This document shows positions 23,441-32,316 of a DNA stretch of 64,000 nt, one piece after another. This DNA is from Microvelia longipes (lineage: Eukaryota; Arthropoda; Insecta; Hemiptera; Veliidae): positions 30,997,727 to 31,061,726 of the forward strand of contig JACMZG010001911.1 in NCBI GenBank assembly GCA_018340805.1. The letters are read 5' to 3'. Position numbers and translations under genes: made by a program. Position 1 is the first letter of the stretch. Every line of letters starts with the position of its first letter. The notes under the pieces are model-generated. The model saw nothing but the letters and a program-made list of their open reading frames with translations, did not search any database and was not told where the DNA came from.

Positions 23441-23492
<52 letters not shown>
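23422..23492. repeat. (TA)n microsatellite
   Basis: Alternating TA within the composite repeat. The inverted copy has its (TA)n at the same place (40217-40279), so the tract belongs to the element and is not a chance neighbour. Confidence 0.9.
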
Positions 23493-23495
<3 letters not shown>

Positions 23496-24044
23496 GTATT
23501 TCTAGACACTTTCTTGTAAACACGCTATCTTTTGAACGGATTAATACTTTAATCAAAGTTAGTACATACATCAACCTTTCGGAGGACACGAACCCTATTG
23601 AAAATCATGTTTTTGTGACCTCAATTACCCGGTTTGCTGGTTCATCAAATTTTTTAAAAAATCGGAAATATTCAGGGTTAATATTTTTCGCTCAAAAAGG
23701 TAAGTATTTATGTTATTAGGACGCTGAATCGAATGAACCGGTCCGAAGTCAATGCGAGCACTAAATGACCAATGTCGGAAAAACCATTGTAAATTACCGG
23801 AAACCAACATTTTGGTCGATAAAAATAAAATTTCGAGTAATGTGTCGCTTTCTATGTAATATTGAGGGCTGAATCCAAAAAAACCCGGTTCGAAGTCGAT
23901 ACAATCACTCTAAGTGACCAAAAAGTAAAAAAAAACGGTGGTAAATACCAGAAAACCTAAAATTTGGCCCATTTGGCCACAACACATTTCAAGTTGGGAG
24001 TTGTTCTCCATGTTAAGCCTGGAGGCTCTAATATTGGCCCTGTG

Positions 24045-24125
24045 AGTTGAATGGCAGTGGTCCAGAGTCGATAAGGCCATTTAAACTCAGGGTACCTTGG
24101 TTCGAATCATGGTGGGGATGATTTC
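24045..24125 (+). repeat. tRNA-like module in composite repeat
   Basis: GCAGTGGTCCAGAGTCGATA AGG resembles an A-box region and CTTGGTTCGAATCATGG contains a B box. It aligns with the neighbouring internal repeat units, so it is homologous to them and was not clearly added from a tRNA. Confidence 0.45.
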
Positions 24126-24430
24126 TAATGGTTTCTTTACATTTTTTTACAAGTTTATAACAATAAAATAATTCTGGCGCGGTGGTCCGGATATCGGATG
24201 AATTTCCTTTGGGATGCGTGTTTCCATGCTTAACAACCCATTTCTTGCTTAAGGTCCGGTTTATGCTTTAGAATCTAAGAAGTTACTCAATTCTCAAGCA
24301 CTGCTCGCTAACTCATTTTGTCTGTATTTTTCAAAGGAAATGCGCTAAAACCTTTAAAGATAAACAGTAACTAAGCTTTGAACTAGTGTAAATACTAAGT
24401 AACAATTGAGTAACTGCTTAGGTTCTAGAT

Positions 24431-25014
24431 CATATTTTACTCTTTAGGGGGGGAATATAAATCTCCCCTACGTAGAATTAAAATTTGAATTATTGTTTTA
24501 TAAAATAAATTAAATTTAATTTTAAAAAACCTCATTAAATTCAATACATAAAGATATTTCATTCATAACATAAAATCAAATTTGGGTGGCAACCTTTTGA
24601 GCAACTTGAGACAATAATTAAACTCATTATTAATTAAACTCAAGACATTTGATTAAACTCCTAAAATAAATTAGAAAAAAAATTAACAATTTATATATAC
24701 GTTTGGAGGCATGCTAAAATAAATGCACTGTCTGGAGATACCTTTAAATTAATTACTTTTGAATTAAATGTCTTTAAAATTAAAAATCTCTAATCCAAGC
24801 TAATTATATAACAATATTTTGATATAAATATAAAAGTAATTAATTGGAACGTAATATCAAATAACTATTAATAATTGTTTTTAATTATATTGTACTACAG
24901 TACAAGAAAATACGTAATGAAAAAACTATATAAGTTCAGGAAGTGCATGGAACTAATATTTTTTTTTTTTATTTATTCCTTTAATATAAATGTGATTACT
25001 TTGATTAAGTTAGC
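24431..25014. other. AT-rich stretch, no gene seen
   Basis: No recognisable feature. The plus frame at 24875-25111 runs into family C and is not convincing. Confidence 0.45.
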
Positions 25015-25545
25015 TTTAAATAAATGGGGTACGGGGTACCTCGGAACTTTTCCTTATCACATCGTATTCGCTACGCTCATCCTCCCTACATTAGGCTCGC
25101 TTCGCTCGTAATAATATGTAATTCGCGAAAATTATACTGCAACGCGTTTTCGGACTCGCCTCCCTCGTCCTCTGATAGTAAATACATCCGTTTTAGTTTT
25201 TAATGGTCACTCATACAGCACTGACTACGCTCAATGCGGCTTAACTTTTTGGTTCCAACGAAAATCATAGATATACTTGTCGTATTACAACGAAACGTAG
25301 TGTACTTATTTATTGCGTAAAGGTTTATACTTATACCAAAGTTCAACACATTTAGATTATTTTCCGATTTTCACCATTTTTAAACATGGCACATTTTAAA
25401 AAATTGTTTCATTTTATAATGAAATGGAACATGGCACATATGTTAGTCTTATACATGGCTACATGCGTGCCAAATTTAATCTGATCCCATAATTGCCGCT
25501 TGCCGCTATTGCTGTAAATAAAATATTTTAAGAGTGTAAAAAGTA
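25015..25545 (-). repeat. Family C repeat, first part of an interrupted copy
   Basis: The plus strand shows GGTACGGGGTACCTCGGAAC, GCTCGCTTCGCTCG, GGACTCGCCTCCCTCG, AATAGTAAATACATCCG and ACCAAAGTTCAACACATTTAG, the 3' half of family C in reverse. The 5' half resumes at about 26085, so the A and D fragments between them look inserted. Confidence 0.65.
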
Positions 25546-25559
25546 TAGGATTTTTGTAA

Positions 25560-25820
25560 ACAAATAAATGTTTTGCAAAACGTATTTTTTCGTGATCAGG
25601 GATCTCTAAAGCGGATTTTTGTTGTGGTCCGAGGTTCGACTACCACCATGACGCCTATTCCGTTAGCTATTTTATGCCAAAGGAAATTTGCTAAAAGCAA
25701 GCGTTTCAAAGGGAATTTTTACCAATTTCCAAAACCTCCTGTCAATAATGTCCTGTCTGAAGACCTTGTTGTTCTGTCAACAAGGTCTGAAGATCTGAAT
25801 TGTCAACCTCCTGTCTGAAG
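25560..25820 (+). repeat. Repeat A fragment (outer end of composite repeat)
   Basis: GATCAGGGATCTCTAAAGCG GATTTTTGTTGTGGTCCGAGGTTCGAC...CATGACGCCTATTCCGTTAG matches 40300-40390 closely. The open frame 25573-25818 is a translation of this repeat. A short direct duplication, GTCTGAAGACCTTG / GTCTGAAGATCTTC, follows at 25757-25830. Confidence 0.65.
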
Positions 25821-25859
25821 ATCTTCAGAGGGCTCTTCGTGCTCATTGAGACTAGAAGT

Positions 25860-25990
25860 TAATCACTGATATAACTTATAGTTGGAGAGCTCGAGTTGCC
25901 CCGTCTGCTGATGATGGCCGAAACCGGTCCAGGGATTCATATCCAACAGCAAGTATGGACGGTATCTGATTCTTCGATTACTTGTATTTT
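25860..25990 (+). repeat. Family D-like fragment with hammerhead-like core
   Basis: CTGATGA (25908-25914), TGGCC and GAAA (25920-25923), then CCGGTC ending at 25929, is the core order of a type I hammerhead. TCTG (25904-25907) can pair with CAGG (25930-25933) as stem I with one G-U. A15.1-U and C-G give a two-pair stem III with a CG loop. Stem II is essentially missing (TGGCC only), which suggests a deletion when compared with the 50.4 kb copy. The following CAGGGATTCATATCCAACAGC recurs at 61.6 kb. Confidence 0.5.
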
Positions 25991-26079
25991 CTTTTTAGAT
26001 ACATACATATAATATAATATGCCTAAACCACTAGTTTATTCCGGGATTTATGAATTTTGCTAAGTTATTATTGCTGCTT

Positions 26080-26325
26080 GATGACGCAGTAAAAAATATC
26101 ACCGGATAGCATAACTAGACCTAAAGATTGATTTTGTACCAAGTGTCATCCCTGTAGCATAAATACACTCGGAGCTACACACCAACACACACATACTGAC
26201 AGACAACTTTGTGAAATCCTTACTTAGGAGGTATTAAAAACATTAAAACAGGCAATTCAGATTAAATCCCGGTTTTGATTTTTTTACGGTATAAAGGAAG
26301 ATTAAAAATATTGTTGACTCGTATT
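26080..26325 (-). repeat. Family C repeat, remainder of the interrupted copy
   Basis: The plus strand shows GCATAACTAGACC, AGTGTCATCCCTGTAGCATA AATACACTCGGAGCTA, GACAACTTTGTGAAATCC and TTAGGAGG, matching the 5' half of family C in reverse (compare 55850-55975). Confidence 0.6.
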
Positions 26326-27600
26326 TATTTCTACCTCGTCTCCACCTCAGCTGTGAAATTTCAAATTTGACTGCTTTGGCTTCACCTCTGCAGGTAATTA
26401 GTGTACCTAATCCTTGTTTCCAGCTGGATTTTCTGCATGGATCATTTGTGAAATAAGAATAATTTAGATATAAATAAAAAATTATTTAATATTATTATTT
26501 ATTTAATTATTATTTTCCTGACTGGTAGCATAATTAGATAGTTTTATAGCTATATCAATTAAATCATACTTTACTAATTACTTTAATAATTGCGGCGTTT
26601 CAAGTGCCTACTTTATACCTACCTGTATTTACAGCTGAAAGGAATAAGCAATATTTTTGTAATTTAAAATAATTAAATCTTGCAGAAAAAACATCGATAT
26701 CTATAAATTCACACGCTCTACAAATATTATTAATCGTTAATTAAAAATTCTATATCAATTAATTATTATTAATGATGCATTATTCACACCTAATTTTATT
26801 TTAAAACTAAAATCGTGATCTTCATATCTATTCATTGTTATTTAATTAACAAGACCTATTTTAATTATTCATGTATATTTTTAATTACACGTTGTGTTTA
26901 GTAAAATTATATTGTATTAAGAGAAATAATTTTACATCGATTCTTTCCTGAACATATTTCCAAATAGAATAAAGTTCTTATAATCAATACACGAGAAAAA
27001 TTAATTACTATGAATAATTGCTTTCTATCTTTAATTATTACATAGTTCGTATCATTCTTAATTATTATTCGATTGTTTAAAGAAATATTATTTAAGTGGG
27101 CGAAAGGAGGTTTTAATTCGTGGCTTATGAATATTTATTAACCAATAAGTAATCCATCTGTAAATTAAAAAAAACATGTATTCCGTTGATTTTTTAGTTG
27201 AATTATTTGAAGGGTTATTTTATTTTAAGGTGCACCTTATTTTAATGAATATATTATTTGGAGAGATAGAATATTAATAATAACATAAACAATATTGGTT
27301 TTTTGTATACAATAAGCATCTACTTTAACAGTTCAAAACTTTTGGTCCAACCATCGGATTTATAATACTAGACTATAGTATCGGAGTGTTCAGTGTCCAT
27401 GTGCTTGATTTTTGCGTGAAATTTCGTCTCGATATGTAAGGGACTCTTTGAGAGTTGTTCGTCGTGCCGTTTTTATGTCATTAGACATTAAAGCAGCTTG
27501 CAACACTTATATACGCTATCAAAACGGCTAGCAACCCTTACATACAAATTCCTAAGTGATACATACACTAATTAGTTAGAGTAATCAGTGTGATACATAT
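26326..27600. other. AT-rich stretch, no gene seen
   Basis: Extremely AT-rich with many TTAATTATTA words. No frame or RNA gene was recognised. Confidence 0.45.
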
Positions 27601-27659
27601 ACTAATGCCTTCAGATTCATTAGTGGACCAAGTTCGCTATTGTAATGATAATGGTTTCT

Positions 27660-27921
27660 CTCTTCTAGATGGTTGTGATGCTATCGCACATAAGTTGTGT
27701 GGGGCAGCTCTGACACAAACCAAAGAGGAATAGCTATGCTTGAGTTTTTATTCAGCACAGAGCTATACTTACTTAACCGTGGAGCTGTTCCATCCGAAAG
27801 AAGTATAACTCACATATTAAGAAGGCTAAGAGAGAAGCTTAGAGAGCCTACTGTGCGTGTATTAGTGAATCCGGCCCTTCAGCATGGTTTCACAAGATAG
27901 TTTCCAAGGCACCAACGGTAT
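27660..27921 (+). pseudogene. LINE endonuclease fragment (jockey/LOA-like), left part
   Basis: GCDAIAH (27673 onward), a frame break, then WGSSDTNQRGIAMLEFLFST and LNRG match the conserved endonuclease core of apurinic-type LINE nucleases, which nick target DNA to prime reverse transcription. After LNRG the frame jumps to REKLREPTVRVLVNP, resembling the linker before reverse transcriptase, so the rest of the endonuclease seems deleted. The frame ends at 27898. This copy was then split by the LTR element at 27927; the right part resumes at 32317. Confidence 0.75.
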
Positions 27922-27926
27922 GTAAT
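27922..27926. other. Target-site duplication, left copy
   Basis: GTAAT directly outside the left LTR, matched by GTAAT at 32312-32316. Confidence 0.92.
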
Positions 27927-28120
27927 TGTCAAGTTCTAACAATTGAAAGTCAAACACAATATAAGTAAAACTATAATTAGAGAAAAGGATCCAGAACAAT
28001 TACAAGAAGAACACACATAATCATCATAAAGTCAATACATAAAAAACCTCCTCCCATCTTCCTCATCTTCTCCCTGCAATGTAAAGCTGCCGCGTAATGT
28101 CAACAAGACCTAACACCACA
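27927..28120 (-). repeat. 3' LTR of element 2
   Basis: On the plus strand it reads TGTCAAGTTCTAACAATTGA to GACCTAACACCACA, with TGT...ACA ends. No AATAAA is obvious on the sense strand, so the polyadenylation signal is probably non-canonical. Confidence 0.95.
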
Positions 28121-28129
28121 TCTCCCCTC
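28121..28129 (-). other. Polypurine tract overlapping the Gag-Pol stop
   Basis: The sense strand reads GAGGGGAGA just before the 3' LTR. The stop codon TGA (28130-28128) shares its GA with the start of the tract, so no untranslated spacer separates the coding end from the priming site. Confidence 0.75.
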
Positions 28130-31100
28130 ACAAGTCAAGTCTTCTCACAGGCTTGATGTGCCGCCCACTCCGAGATGTTACTAGGTTGGGAGTAGGAGTA
28201 TCTGAAGGATAATCTGATGCACTTTGACTCGGATCATCTGAAGCTTCATTATTAGTCTCGTTTAATGCATTAGGTAGAAGTCGCATCATACTAATATTTC
28301 TCCGATAGGTTCCTTTCGGAGTAGTAACTTCGTAAGATCTAGGAGCTACATTTTTACCAATTTGTCCTTGAAGTTTTAAGTCGGGGACATATACTGAATC
28401 TCCCTCTTTTGGGGTTGGAGGTATAGAAGCCCTATGACGATGATCATAATTCTTGGACTGTCCTTGACGATAGGTTGCATCAGCATCTTGAAAGCCTTCA
28501 TGATCAATAGGGTAAGGCTCTAAACGTTTGTCTATAAGGGGCATGCGTGTACGAATTCTTCGTCCCATCAGGAGTTCAGCTGGGCTGAACCCAGTAGCGT
28601 TTGGCGTTGAACGGTATGTAAGTAGAGCCAAATAAGGATCAGGATTTTTCTGTAGCATTTTTTTCACAGTTTGTACTGCTCTTTCTACCTCTCCGTTGCT
28701 CTGATGGTAGTGGGGACTTGATGTGGTTACTTTAAAGCCGTATTCTTTCCCAAAAGCAGCAAACTCCTTGCTTAAAAACTGTGATCCTGAATCTGAAAAG
28801 AGCTCTTCTGGGATGCCATGCCTAGCAAATATACTTTTACAAGTATTTATTAGTTCTTTGACCGTTAATGTTTGCAGTCTAACAAGTTCTATAAATCGGG
28901 AGTAATAGTCAATCATAGTAAGGTAAGTTGAACTTTGGTACTGCATGAAATCTAATCCAACTTTTTGCCATGGTCTTTGTGGGGTTTCAGATGGTATCAT
29001 GGTGTACACTTTGTTTCTTTGATTTATTGCACAAGAGGTGCATTTTTCAACCATGGTTGAGATGTCTGCTTCTAATCCTGGCCAAAAAACACATTGTTTA
29101 GCTCTGTTAATGCACCGAACTATGCCAAAATGTCCATCATGAATTTTAGCTAATATCTCTTTTCTTAATGAGTAGGGAATAACCAGGCGCTCCCCACGAC
29201 ACAGTAATCCTTTATATATTGTTATTTCATGGCGAAACCTATGCCACTGCCTTATTATGGGTGGCACTTCGCGTTTATTTTCAGGCCAGCCAGATATTAC
29301 CATGTCATATAGTAGTGAACACTCTTCACTATCTCTTTGTGATTGTTTAATTTCCTCTAGCTTTTGAGGAGATGCTGGTAAGCTTTTAACTATAGAATCT
29401 ACATATGCTGATAAGTCTTCGATTAATTCTTCTTTCTCATTAAAATTACGAGTCAATGGAGCTCTGGAAAGAGCGTCTGCCACATACATCTCTTTCCCAG
29501 GAATGTGTCTTATCTCATATGAGTATCTCATTAGCCTTGTCTTAAACCGCTGAATCCTGGCTGGAATTTTACACAAGTCTTTACCCGCAAGGAGGGATAC
29601 TAATGGCTTATGGTCCGTATTAATATAAAATTGCTTACCATTGATAAATTTATCGAATCGCTCACAAGCCCATGTGATTGCCAGAGCTTCTTTTTCTATT
29701 TGCGAATAGTGGCGTTCTGTTTCTGATAATGTGCGAGAAGCAAATGCTACAGGTAATAACTTCCCGTCCTTCCCTTCCTGAAGTAACATTGCTCCCAATC
29801 CGAATGCTGACGAATCTGCAGAAATAACAGATCGAGAATTTAAATTAAAGTTACATAACGATATACACATTTTTACATCTTGAATAATTTTTTCTAATGC
29901 CTCTTGTTGAGGAGTGTCCCAGCTAAACTCATTCTTTTCCTTTAAAAGAGCACGGATGGGTTCCGTTTTATTGGCTAAATTAGGCACAAATTTACTAATT
30001 TGGTTCAACATTCCCAGTAATCTTCGTACATCACTGACATTTTGTGGAGATGGGAAATGTTCTAAGGCACTAATCCTTTCCGGGTCAACTTTGACTCCAT
30101 CCCCACCAATAATGTGTCCTAAAAATTTTACATGTGACTGGCTAAACATACACATTTCTTCATTCAATGTGAGTCCTGACTGTTCCAGTCTTGTCAGTAC
30201 GCTATGCAAACGCCTATCGTGCTCTTCCTTATCACGTCCATGAACCAAGACATCGTCCATTAGACATTCGACACCCTCTAGACCATTTAATATGTCTAAC
30301 ATAATGCCAGTAAACTTTTCAGGTGCAGAAGAAACACCAAAAGGCAATCTAGTAAAAAAATACCTTCCAAAAGGTGTAATGAATGTAGTTAATTTAGCTG
30401 ATTCCTCATCAAGAATAATTTGCCAGAATCCTGAGCATGCATCTAATTTAGAAAAGTAAGTTGACTCACCTATCATAGCCAGAGTGCTCTCAACGTCAGG
30501 AAGGATGATTTTGGGTCGCTTAACTACTTTATTTAACTTTGTTAAGTCAACACAGATGCGAACGTCTTTTTTATTAGGTTTGAGTACCGGAACCATCGGT
30601 GCACACCACTCAGTGGCAGAAGTGATTTTCTTAATGACTCCTAGTTTCTCCATTCTGTCTAATTCAGACTTCACTTTTGACCTTAATGGTATTGGAATAT
30701 TTCGAGGGGTGCTGACAGAATATGGCACCGCATCCCTATTTATTTCAATTTTATGCACACCAGGAAGTTTACCTAGGCCTTGAAACAGTTTAGGATATAC
30801 TTGTTTTATACTCTCTAAAGTAGTACCAGGTGCATGTGGAATTGAATCAACAGCATTAACAGACATTTTCATTAACTCTAAAGATTTTAGTGCAGGCCTG
30901 CCCAGCAAAGGTTCTCGCAAATCTTTAACAACATAGATTTTATCTTTTATACTCTTTTTATTAATAGATAATGTGGCGTTAAACATACCTAAGATGTGGA
31001 GTGGCATCCCACCGGCTCCGTTTAAAGTACGATCAGATGGTAAAAGCTCCAGTTGCTGAGTATAGCCATTGGCAGGCAGGACTGTGACGTCAGCACCACT

Positions 31101-32036
31101 GTCCATCTTAAATTGTATAGGCTTATTATTTACCTTAACTGTAATAAACCAGGGTGAAGTATCAGCAACTTCAGAAACGTCGACTACCCCTAAAAACATA
31201 TTATCTGGGTCATCGTTAACTTCATGGACTTGACCTGTTTTACTATTGGGTCGTTTTCCCCCGAATGTACCGCGACAGTACTTAACAAAGTGGCCTTTCC
31301 TAGTGCAGCCTCTACAAAGAGCATCTTTAGCTGGACACACATCTCGTGAATGTCTGGACCCTCCACAATTCCAGCAGCTTTTTGTGGGACCCGCTGACTT
31401 GATAGGCTGAGACTTAACACGGTCAACCAAACTAGTAGATTGTTTGTTACTCTCAGAGATCTTTGAGAGGTGTTCATTCTGATTTCTCACAGCTTCTTTT
31501 TGTTTACACTTAGTCACAGCAGTTTCTAAGGTCAAGGATGCATCTAGTTTCAGAGCTTCTGACAATTGTTTGTCTAAAATACCAATGACTATTCTGTCTC
31601 TAATGAGCTCATCTTTTAGATTCTGAAAGTTACAATACTCAGCCAGTTTACACACATCTGAATAAAAGGTCTCAAATGATTCACCCTCCAGCTGACTCCG
31701 AGAGTTAAATTTAGCTCGTTCGTATATTACGTTTCGTTTTCCAATAAATTTGTCAGTGAAAAGTTCTGTAACTTTCTGATATTTAGTTTTCTCTTCTTCG
31801 GATAATTTGGAAGCATCTAGAATATCCTCCGCTTCCTCCCCCAAACAATAAATTAAGGTTGTTACCTGCTGCTCTTCAGGTTGCTGGTGTAACAAAGAAG
31901 CTTTCTTATATCTTTCGAATCGTTTTAACCATCGATCCCACAGCTCCGGTTTAGAAAAATCAAAGGGTTGTGGAGGACTAAAAGAAAAAGATTGTGTATT
32001 TAGAGACAAAGGTTTACCCTTTTCTTTTGGTGGCAT
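28128..32036 (-). CDS. gag-pol: Gag-Pol polyprotein of element 2, intact
   Basis: The single frame has 1302 codons from the ATG at 32036; an earlier in-frame GTG at 32081 is not a likely start. Domains with rough residues: Gag with WDRWLKRFERY (about 30-45); two zinc knuckles, CWNCGGSRHSRDVC and CRGCTRKGHFVKYC (about 220-255); aspartic protease MDSGAD (about 311); reverse transcriptase with KLDACSGFWQ (about 527) and LMDD catalytic box (about 591); RNase H with SADSSAFGLGAML (about 737) and TDHKPL (about 806); integrase zinc finger HDGHFG...CTSC (about 965-1005) and DDE residues in GLDFMQY (about 1026), SDSGSQF (about 1081) and NGEVERAV (about 1116). The last two acidic residues have the usual ~35 spacing. 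All catalytic residues are present, with no stop or frameshift. Gag and Pol are fused without a frameshift site. Confidence 0.97.
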   Translation of the reverse strand: MPPKEKGKPLSLNTQSFSFSPPQPFDFSKPELWDRWLKRFERYKKASLLHQQPEEQQVTTLIYCLGEEAEDILDASKLSEEEKTKYQKVTELFTDKFIGKRNVIYERAKFNSRSQLEGESFETFYSDVCKLAEYCNFQNLKDELIRDRIVIGILDKQLSEALKLDASLTLETAVTKCKQKEAVRNQNEHLSKISESNKQSTSLVDRVKSQPIKSAGPTKSCWNCGGSRHSRDVCPAKDALCRGCTRKGHFVKYCRGTFGGKRPNSKTGQVHEVNDDPDNMFLGVVDVSEVADTSPWFITVKVNNKPIQFKMDSGADVTVLPANGYTQQLELLPSDRTLNGAGGMPLHILGMFNATLSINKKSIKDKIYVVKDLREPLLGRPALKSLELMKMSVNAVDSIPHAPGTTLESIKQVYPKLFQGLGKLPGVHKIEINRDAVPYSVSTPRNIPIPLRSKVKSELDRMEKLGVIKKITSATEWCAPMVPVLKPNKKDVRICVDLTKLNKVVKRPKIILPDVESTLAMIGESTYFSKLDACSGFWQIILDEESAKLTTFITPFGRYFFTRLPFGVSSAPEKFTGIMLDILNGLEGVECLMDDVLVHGRDKEEHDRRLHSVLTRLEQSGLTLNEEMCMFSQSHVKFLGHIIGGDGVKVDPERISALEHFPSPQNVSDVRRLLGMLNQISKFVPNLANKTEPIRALLKEKNEFSWDTPQQEALEKIIQDVKMCISLCNFNLNSRSVISADSSAFGLGAMLLQEGKDGKLLPVAFASRTLSETERHYSQIEKEALAITWACERFDKFINGKQFYINTDHKPLVSLLAGKDLCKIPARIQRFKTRLMRYSYEIRHIPGKEMYVADALSRAPLTRNFNEKEELIEDLSAYVDSIVKSLPASPQKLEEIKQSQRDSEECSLLYDMVISGWPENKREVPPIIRQWHRFRHEITIYKGLLCRGERLVIPYSLRKEILAKIHDGHFGIVRCINRAKQCVFWPGLEADISTMVEKCTSCAINQRNKVYTMIPSETPQRPWQKVGLDFMQYQSSTYLTMIDYYSRFIELVRLQTLTVKELINTCKSIFARHGIPEELFSDSGSQFLSKEFAAFGKEYGFKVTTSSPHYHQSNGEVERAVQTVKKMLQKNPDPYLALLTYRSTPNATGFSPAELLMGRRIRTRMPLIDKRLEPYPIDHEGFQDADATYRQGQSKNYDHRHRASIPPTPKEGDSVYVPDLKLQGQIGKNVAPRSYEVTTPKGTYRRNISMMRLLPNALNETNNEASDDPSQSASDYPSDTPTPNLVTSRSGRHIKPVRRLDL

Positions 32037-32107
32037 GATAGACTCGGTTCTTTGAGCAGTTCTTAACAGTTCTAAATTCACTTAAATTTTACACGGCACA
32101 TAAAATA

Positions 32108-32117
32108 CCTGACACCA
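32108..32117 (-). other. Primer binding site of element 2
   Basis: The sense strand reads TGGTGTCAGG directly next to the 5' LTR. It would pair with a tRNA ending CTGACACCA, as leucine tRNAs of several animals do (from general knowledge). Confidence 0.65.
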
Positions 32118-32311
32118 TGTCAAGTTCTAACAATTGAAAGTCAAACACAATATAAGTAAAACTATAATTAGAGAAAAGGATCCAGAACAATTACAAGAAG
32201 AACACACATAATCATCATAAAGTCAATACATAAAAAACCTCCTCCCATCTTCCTCATCTTCTCCCTGCAATGTAAAGCTGCCGCGTAATGTCAACAAGAC
32301 CTAACACCACA
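32118..32311 (-). repeat. 5' LTR of element 2
   Basis: Same 194 bases as 27927-28120, with TG...CA ends. It must hold the promoter for the genomic RNA, but no strong TATA box stands out. Confidence 0.95.
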
Positions 32312-32316
32312 GTAAT
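32312..32316. other. Target-site duplication, right copy
   Basis: GTAAT directly outside the right LTR, pairing with 27922-27926. Confidence 0.92.

Larger units (their letters stand above)
23195..24430 (+). repeat. Composite repeat, copy 1
   Basis: Order on this strand: an outer end with AAATTCGCTAATGGGATAGG CGTCACGGCGGAAGTCGAACCTCGG (23211-23255, an inverted B-box-like GGTTCGA); a (TA)n tract; a conserved stretch GAACGGATTAATA...ACGAACCCTATTGAAAA; three diverged units of about 130-150 bp (near 23725, 23870, 24040) each with GAATCGAATGA or GAGTTGAATGG, CGGTCCGAAGTCGAT or TGGTCCAGAGTCGAT; then GGTTCGAATCATGG and a tail GGCGCGGTGGTCCG...GGAAATGCGCTAAAACC. The same modules in the same order occur inverted at 39.1-40.4 kb. 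No protein is encoded. Confidence 0.7.
27927..32311 (-). mobile_element. Intact Ty3/gypsy LTR retrotransposon (element 2)
   Basis: Two 194-bp LTRs, identical base for base by my reading, flank one uninterrupted Gag-Pol frame on the minus strand, with a primer site beside the 5' LTR and a polypurine tract beside the 3' LTR. A perfect GTAAT duplication brackets the element. Total length is 4385 bp. Identical LTRs mean very recent insertion, because the two are made identical at integration. It sits inside an old broken LINE. It lacks an envelope frame. It looks structurally capable of transposition, although expression is not shown by sequence. Confidence 0.97.

Noticed and set aside
25573..25818. 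81-codon gene
   Set aside because: A translation of repeat A, whose other copies at 23.2 and 40.3 kb are not open.
29914..30783. Plus-strand frames opposite element 2
   Set aside because: Antisense shadows of the reverse transcriptase region of the intact minus-strand frame.
32037..32081. Upstream GTG start for the element 2 polyprotein
   Set aside because: A non-ATG start is unlikely, and the ATG at 32036 begins a normal basic Gag N-terminus.
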